Below, piece after piece: positions 12,898 through 16,650 of a stretch of DNA of 16,650 bases. How positions within the stretch are numbered: position 1 is the stretch's first letter; each line of letters opens with the position of its first letter. The translations under genes and the position numbers were made by a program. Under the pieces are notes generated by a model. It worked only from the letters and a program-made list of their open reading frames with translations, had not been told where the DNA came from and made no database searches. The stretch is taken from NCBI GenBank assembly GCA_964621615.1, contig CAZUMW010000066.1, positions 1 to 16,650 on the forward strand. Direction: 5' to 3'. Source of the DNA: CAZUMW01 sp964621615. Lineage in GTDB: Bacteria; Desulfobacterota; WTBG01; CAIYCZ01; CAIRTM01.

Positions 12898-14991
12898 ATG
12901 CACAGAGCGGAAATATCAATAACCGCTGCATGTCTGCTGCTTATCAGTGTACTGTTTGCCCCCGCAGAATCATCGGCCGGATGGAGCGCCATGAGCTCGG
13001 GAACCTCCGACTATATTAATGGAATATGGGGAAGTTCGGGCTCGAACATATATGCAACGATGGACGGCGGGGGGGTTCTTCACTATAACGGTACGGCGTG
13101 GTCAATCTCCACAAGCGTCATTGCCGGTGCAAATACGCTTCGCGGAATCTGGGGCTCCTCCGTAACCGATATCTATATTGCGGGCGGCGGCCTCGGCAGC
13201 GCCGGCAGCATTTCTCATTATGACGGCACCGGCTGGACCGCCACTTCCAGCGGGGTGAATTCATGGATGATCGGTGTGTGGGGTTCCGGCCCCAATGATG
13301 TGTTTGCAGTCGGGTATAACGGTGAAATTATTCATAACAGCGGCTCTGGCTGGAGCGCGATGACAAGCGGCAGCACGGTCGACCTGTACAGCGTGTGGGG
13401 CAGCACAGCAAACGATGTCTATGCCGTCGGGAGCTCAGGCACAATACTGCATTATAACGGCACCTCATGGTCTGCTGTCTCAAGCCCGACAACCGGACAT
13501 CTGACTTCAGTGTGGGGATCATCTGCAACCGATATATTTGCGGTCGGTGACGGCATTATTCACTATAACGGCACAAGCTGGAGCACAATGTCAAACCCGG
13601 CATCAAGCATGCTCAGAGCCGTATGGGGATCCGGGCCAAACGACGTGTTTTCAGTCGGCGATCAGGGCACCATTGTTCACTATGACGGCACTTCCTGGTC
13701 TGCACTAAGCAGCGGCACATTGTATGCGCTGTCAGCTGTGTGGGGAACTTCCTCCAGTAATGTATTTGCCGGTGGTAAAAGCGGTACGCTGCTGCACTAT
13801 AACGGCACGCCGGCGACAACCACAACCACAACAGCCGCTGCCGCCACAACCACAACAACCGCTGCCGCTAACACAGCCCCCTCGGCAGGGTTTACCGTAA
13901 CCCCGCCGGTCGGCGATACATCAACGCTGTTTCACCTTGAACCGTTTTCAAGCTCTGACGCACAGGACCCGCTTGCCGATCTTGTTGTGCGCATAGACTG
14001 GGAAACCGATGGCGCATGGGACGACACCATAAAAGCAAATCAAGATACTGATCACGCATATGGTGGAGATGGCGACTACACCATCACCATCGAGGTCGAA
14101 GACACCGGGGGCCTCACCGATCAGGCAACTCAGCAGGTTAAAGTAATCACGTCCTCTTCAGGCAATTCCAGCCCCTCGGCAGCGTTCAGCATAAGTCCCT
14201 CATCCGGTGATACGGCAACAACCTTTTCCTTCGATGCGACGGGATGCTCTGATGCCGAAGACAGCACCGCCGCACTGGAAGTCATGTGGGATTTCGACGG
14301 GGACGGCATATGGGATACCGGCTTCAGCACAGGGAAGACAGAAACCCGGCAATACAGCACTGCCGGTACGTATATGGTCACCCTGGAAGTTGTCGATACC
14401 GGCGGCATGACCGACACGGCCCAGCAGCAGCTTATTGTTTCAAGCAGCGCAAGCACAACAAGCACAACAATTCCCGGGAGCAATAATGCTCCAGAGGCTG
14501 CTGCGGACGTTTTTCCCGCAGCGGGAACAGTCGATACCGAATTCGAGTTCACCGCAGAGATGAGCTCCGATGCGGAGGATCCGGTACAGGATCTTGAAAA
14601 GCGCTGGGATTTTGACGGAGACGGCACCTGGGATACCGATTACAGCACAGACACTGCTGTCATGCATCAATATGAGCTGCCGGGCACGTATTTTGTAACC
14701 CTTGAGGTAAAAGATACCGGCGGCCTGACCGATGAAGATGACATTGAAGTGCCGGTTGAGGAAGGCAAATGCCCTGCTGTACTTCTCTATGGAGAACAAT
14801 CACGGCAGACCACTGTTCTGAAAAAATTCCGCGCCGAGCTGCTGCAGTCCCGTGCCGGCTCTGTGCTGGTCAGCGCCTATTACCGGGCCGATGATACTAT
14901 CTATGATATTCTAAAAAAACATGCGTCGCTGCGCAAATACGCTGCATCTGTCGGCAATGCTCTGGTAAGACTTATAGCGCTCCGCTACTGA
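12898..14991 (+). CDS. Secreted beta-propeller / PKD protein with C-terminal sorting-like module
   Basis: This 697-residue exported protein starts with a signal peptide (1-27, cleavage expected at SSA/GW). Seven repeats of about 37-45 residues follow (29-304), each with the pattern WSAxSSG, then VWGSxxNDVFAVG, then HYNGTS, consistent with one seven-bladed propeller. A Thr/Ala linker (305-325) leads to three PKD domains (about 328-418, 425-515, 529-621). PKD2 and PKD3 carry DFDGDG; PKD1 has WETDGAWDD there. Residues 625-697 begin CPAVLLYGE and continue with FRAELLQSRAG, AYYR and KHASLRKYA. This resembles the end region of CFI-box-type C-terminal domains on surface proteins, without the CFIATAAYGS start. 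ATG 12898 is preferred over TTG 12871 because AAAGGA lies 6 bases upstream and the signal peptide begins there. Ligand unknown; attachment or adhesion is plausible. Confidence 0.85.
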   Translation: MHRAEISITAACLLLISVLFAPAESSAGWSAMSSGTSDYINGIWGSSGSNIYATMDGGGVLHYNGTAWSISTSVIAGANTLRGIWGSSVTDIYIAGGGLGSAGSISHYDGTGWTATSSGVNSWMIGVWGSGPNDVFAVGYNGEIIHNSGSGWSAMTSGSTVDLYSVWGSTANDVYAVGSSGTILHYNGTSWSAVSSPTTGHLTSVWGSSATDIFAVGDGIIHYNGTSWSTMSNPASSMLRAVWGSGPNDVFSVGDQGTIVHYDGTSWSALSSGTLYALSAVWGTSSSNVFAGGKSGTLLHYNGTPATTTTTTAAAATTTTTAAANTAPSAGFTVTPPVGDTSTLFHLEPFSSSDAQDPLADLVVRIDWETDGAWDDTIKANQDTDHAYGGDGDYTITIEVEDTGGLTDQATQQVKVITSSSGNSSPSAAFSISPSSGDTATTFSFDATGCSDAEDSTAALEVMWDFDGDGIWDTGFSTGKTETRQYSTAGTYMVTLEVVDTGGMTDTAQQQLIVSSSASTTSTTIPGSNNAPEAAADVFPAAGTVDTEFEFTAEMSSDAEDPVQDLEKRWDFDGDGTWDTDYSTDTAVMHQYELPGTYFVTLEVKDTGGLTDEDDIEVPVEEGKCPAVLLYGEQSRQTTVLKKFRAELLQSRAGSVLVSAYYRADDTIYDILKKHASLRKYAASVGNALVRLIALRY
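12979..13812 (+). repeat. Seven tandem propeller-blade repeats (coding)
   Basis: Units of about 37-45 codons repeat seven times with conserved WGS, DVFAVG and HYNGTSW codons. Blades 4 to 7 are closest to each other; blades 1 and 2 are longer and more diverged, with insertions of Gly and Ser. This suggests stepwise tandem duplication. Confidence 0.8.
13816..13869 (+). repeat. Thr/Ala codon repeat encoding a linker
   Basis: Short tandem ACAACC/ACAACA and GCCGCT units, in two blocks, encode a Thr6-Ala4-Thr5-Ala3 linker between the propeller and the PKD domains. Such low-complexity DNA can change length by slippage; linkers of this type are often glycosylated or simply flexible. Confidence 0.75.
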
Positions 14992-15066
14992 TGAAGAAAC
15001 AGAAAATGCCGGCCCCGGATAAGTACATATTGCACTGCCGCGGGAATATGCACACAGCTATGACGA
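14992..15066. other. Convergent 75-bp gap
   Basis: The propeller gene (plus) and trxC (minus) end here facing each other. The only structure seen is CCGG-CC-CCGG; no stem with a U-run was recognised, so transcripts may read into each other. Confidence 0.4.
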
Positions 15067-15504
15067 TTACACGACGTGCTGCCGGACCCACGCGGTCAGG
15101 TTCTGCAGATCCATTGCCCCTGACTGCCTGCCAATGAGCCGGCCGCGGTGAAACAGGATCATTGTGGGAACAGCCATAATCTGATAGCGGGCGGCAAGCT
15201 GCTGCGCTTCATCAATATTGATTTTAATAATACGCACGCTGTCCCGAAGCTGCCGGGCGGCCTGCACGAGCACATGCTCCATCATTTTGCAGGGACCGCA
15301 CCACGGTGCCCAGAAATCGACGAGCAGATATTCGTGGCAATTGTGCAGGAAATGATCGAACCGGCGGGCGTTGAGCTTCAGAGGCTGCGATGTGCAGACG
15401 GGCTTGTGACAGGTGCCGCAGCGCGCGCTCTGGAGCGGCTTCCCGGCGGGGATGCGGTTTACGCTGTCGCAGTGATGACAGACGATGAGTGCATGTTCAG
15501 TCAT
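15067..15504 (-). CDS. trxC: Thioredoxin 2
   Basis: This 145-residue cytoplasmic disulfide reductase has a thioredoxin fold preceded by a zinc-binding N-terminal segment, the mark of TrxC: C9, C12, C29 and C32 form the two CxxC pairs. The active site is WCGPC (68-72) within FWAPWCGPCKMM, and the cis-proline VPT is at 112-114. TrxC proteins reduce protein disulfides and are linked to oxidative stress resistance. Start 15504 (MTEHALIVCHHC) gives the usual TrxC length; an ATG at 15564 would add 20 residues overlapping the preceding gene. The start overlaps the preceding stop by 8 bases with no good ribosome site, so translation is probably coupled to the secreted protein gene. Confidence 0.92.
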   Translation of the reverse strand: MTEHALIVCHHCDSVNRIPAGKPLQSARCGTCHKPVCTSQPLKLNARRFDHFLHNCHEYLLVDFWAPWCGPCKMMEHVLVQAARQLRDSVRIIKINIDEAQQLAARYQIMAVPTMILFHRGRLIGRQSGAMDLQNLTAWVRQHVV

Positions 15505-16495
15505 CAGTGTGCCGGATAACGGTCCACCCGTTATGAACAAAAGAGCGCTGCGAGGCGTCCTCATTCAATAAATCCAGAACCGCTTCATTTGTTTGATACG
15601 CTTCCTGCAAAAGCCTCGCGGTAAGGCGTACATTGGTAACGGCTCGAGCGCTGCCGGCAGGGGTTCCATCGTTAAGTTTTTTAATGCTGAATCCGATTGC
15701 CCGTATACACCACCTGCCGTAGGCCTCTGCCCGTGTAAGCAGCCCGCGGGCAGTAAAGGCAGTGCTTATGAGTATCTGCGATGCATCGCGCAGCTGCCGT
15801 ACCAGCTCTACAGCGGTTACGAGCAATTCACCCGCTTCCTCGAGCCGGGAAGCTGCTTCCTGAAGCGTATTGATATCTATTGCATCCGGTGTATCGAGCA
15901 CCTCCTTCAGGTCGGCGTACACAATTTCCTGTGTAAGCATTACAGATTCGACAAGTAACGTCAGATCATTTACCGTTACATCAGTTGCCGGCGCAGTTGT
16001 CGTGGTTGATGTTGTCGTCTCCTCCGGGCATCTGACCTCCACGGTCTGTGAGGTAACCAGCGTGAACGGCCTGTCTGTGTATCCCAGGGGCCGGCTTGAA
16101 AAGTGGACTTTTGTACGGCCTGCCTTCAATCCGGTAACCTCAACCTCTGTGAGGCGCGCACCGCAGGCTCGAATTATGTCCTCGGGCAGAGCAGAGGTGT
16201 CGGGAAAGGAAAAGCTCGTTGTATTGACCGACAGAATGGTCGGATCCTCAACTTCCAGCTGCACATCTATGGCGTTGCAATCATCACTTCCGGTGTCGGT
16301 GACTCCGAGCCTGACCGTGTTCGGTCCGCACGTGAGGCCCGCACTGCCGATACTCACCAGGTAGCAGGAATCCGACTGTGTAAAAGCAATGGTGCATGCA
16401 TTAAGGTTTCCGGGTTCAGCTGTCACAAGCGCACAGACTGAAGCACAAACAGCCGCAATGATTAATTTTTCGAACAAACTGCATGTTTTGTTCAT
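15497..16495 (-). CDS. Secreted Cys-containing protein of unknown function
   Basis: This 332-residue protein starts with a clear signal peptide (1-26, cleavage after VTA). Residues 30-157 look like an immunoglobulin-like beta domain with six cysteines (34, 44, 56, 73, 111, 156), probably disulfide-bonded. A Thr-rich linker (159-168) leads to an all-helical C-terminal half with Leu, Ala and Glu heptad-like stretches. There is no membrane anchor or lipobox. The ATG has AGGAAGG 6 bases upstream and a near-consensus promoter, so expression should be good. It overlaps trxC by 8 bases. The linker style resembles that of the propeller protein. No family is recognised; a periplasmic or surface role is inferred from the signal peptide only. 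Confidence 0.8.
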   Translation of the reverse strand: MNKTCSLFEKLIIAAVCASVCALVTAEPGNLNACTIAFTQSDSCYLVSIGSAGLTCGPNTVRLGVTDTGSDDCNAIDVQLEVEDPTILSVNTTSFSFPDTSALPEDIIRACGARLTEVEVTGLKAGRTKVHFSSRPLGYTDRPFTLVTSQTVEVRCPEETTTSTTTTAPATDVTVNDLTLLVESVMLTQEIVYADLKEVLDTPDAIDINTLQEAASRLEEAGELLVTAVELVRQLRDASQILISTAFTARGLLTRAEAYGRWCIRAIGFSIKKLNDGTPAGSARAVTNVRLTARLLQEAYQTNEAVLDLLNEDASQRSFVHNGWTVIRHTDD

Positions 16496-16523
16496 GACCG
16501 GCCTTCCTCTCTATTCGAAAGCA

Positions 16524-16552
16524 AGTATAATATTGTCACGTTTCTCTGTCAA
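16524..16552 (-). promoter_or_regulatory. Near-consensus sigma70 promoter of the secreted protein/trxC operon
   Basis: On the minus strand a perfect TTGACA (16552-16547) is 17 bases from TATACT (16529-16524), giving a start near 16517 and a leader of about 22 nt ending in the AGGAAGG ribosome site. The first T of the -35 is the innermost base of the right-hand repeat. Confidence 0.8.
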
Positions 16553-16628
16553 TCAGTAGTGTCCAAAATAATGTACGAAGCCGGTTCGGGCGGGGCTCTG
16601 CACAGCCCCCGCAACACGTTCAAAAGGT
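16552..16628 (-). repeat. Right copy of the 77-bp terminal inverted repeat
   Basis: Reverse complement of the left copy with 73 of 77 positions identical and no gaps. The GGGGCT/AGCCCC stem is kept although the loop differs by one base. The window runs 22 bases past it (16629-16650), including CGGCA-TG-TGCCG (16637-16648), so the outer boundary may lie beyond the window. Probably an end of a dispersed element. Confidence 0.85.
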
Positions 16629-16650
16629 TATGCAGCGGCATGTGCCGTTA

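Noticed and set aside
13816..13869. CRISPR-like or minisatellite array
   Set aside because: The short repeats are in frame and encode a Thr/Ala linker; there are no spacers.
12841..14487. 14-bp direct repeat CCGGGAGCAATAAT (12841-12854 and 14474-14487)
   Set aside because: One exact 14-mer pair is near chance expectation for a window of this length, and one copy lies within coding sequence.
14130..14627. 165-codon open frame antisense to the PKD region
   Set aside because: It is the opposite-strand shadow of Ser/Thr/Asp-rich codons and has no ribosome site.

Overview
The window looks like a contig or genome segment from an anaerobic bacterium, most likely a deltaproteobacterial (Desulfobacterota) sulfate reducer or syntroph. 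Three things suggest this. The 907-residue molybdenum aldehyde oxidoreductase is collinear with Desulfovibrio gigas Mop, with identical cysteine spacing. It heads a gene cluster whose order matches, from memory, Desulfovibrio vulgaris DVU_1559 down to DVU_1553. A secreted beta-propeller/PKD protein ends in a C-terminal module of a kind I associate with that phylum. No database search was possible, so family names are recognition calls.

Layout. Positions 1-77 and 16552-16628 are inverted copies of one repeat (73 of 77 positions match), so the window is bracketed by a dispersed element. 139-1359 (minus) is an RhlE-type DEAD-box RNA helicase. 1360-1786 has no protein gene, but holds a strong minus-strand sigma70-like promoter followed about 65 nt later by an intrinsic terminator: either a small RNA of about 95 nt or an attenuated helicase leader. 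1787-11050 (minus) is an eight-gene cluster, read in the order mop, a ferredoxin/FAD/CCG-domain redox protein, a 68-aa Cys4 protein, a methyltransferase, a C-GCAxxG-C-C protein, a radical SAM protein, a PaaK-like CoA ligase and a 78-aa unknown. Most junctions overlap. 11051-11957 has no convincing gene; it holds a candidate mop promoter and a long leader with several hairpins. 11958-12641 (plus) is a methyltransferase-like protein. 12898-14991 (plus) is an exported seven-bladed propeller with a Thr linker, three PKD domains and a C-terminal sorting-like module. 15067-16495 (minus) is thioredoxin 2 (TrxC) overlapping a secreted Cys-rich protein, driven by a near-consensus promoter that abuts the right-hand repeat.

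How the genes may work together. Mop oxidises an aldehyde to a carboxylate; the CoA ligase could activate that acid; the Fe-S/FAD/CCG protein and the small Cys4 protein could carry the electrons. The radical SAM protein, methyltransferase and C-GCAxxG-C-C protein look like a biosynthetic or maturation module with no known product. This conserved but functionally unassigned cluster is the best candidate here for an undescribed system. That the parts cooperate is inference from gene order and overlap.
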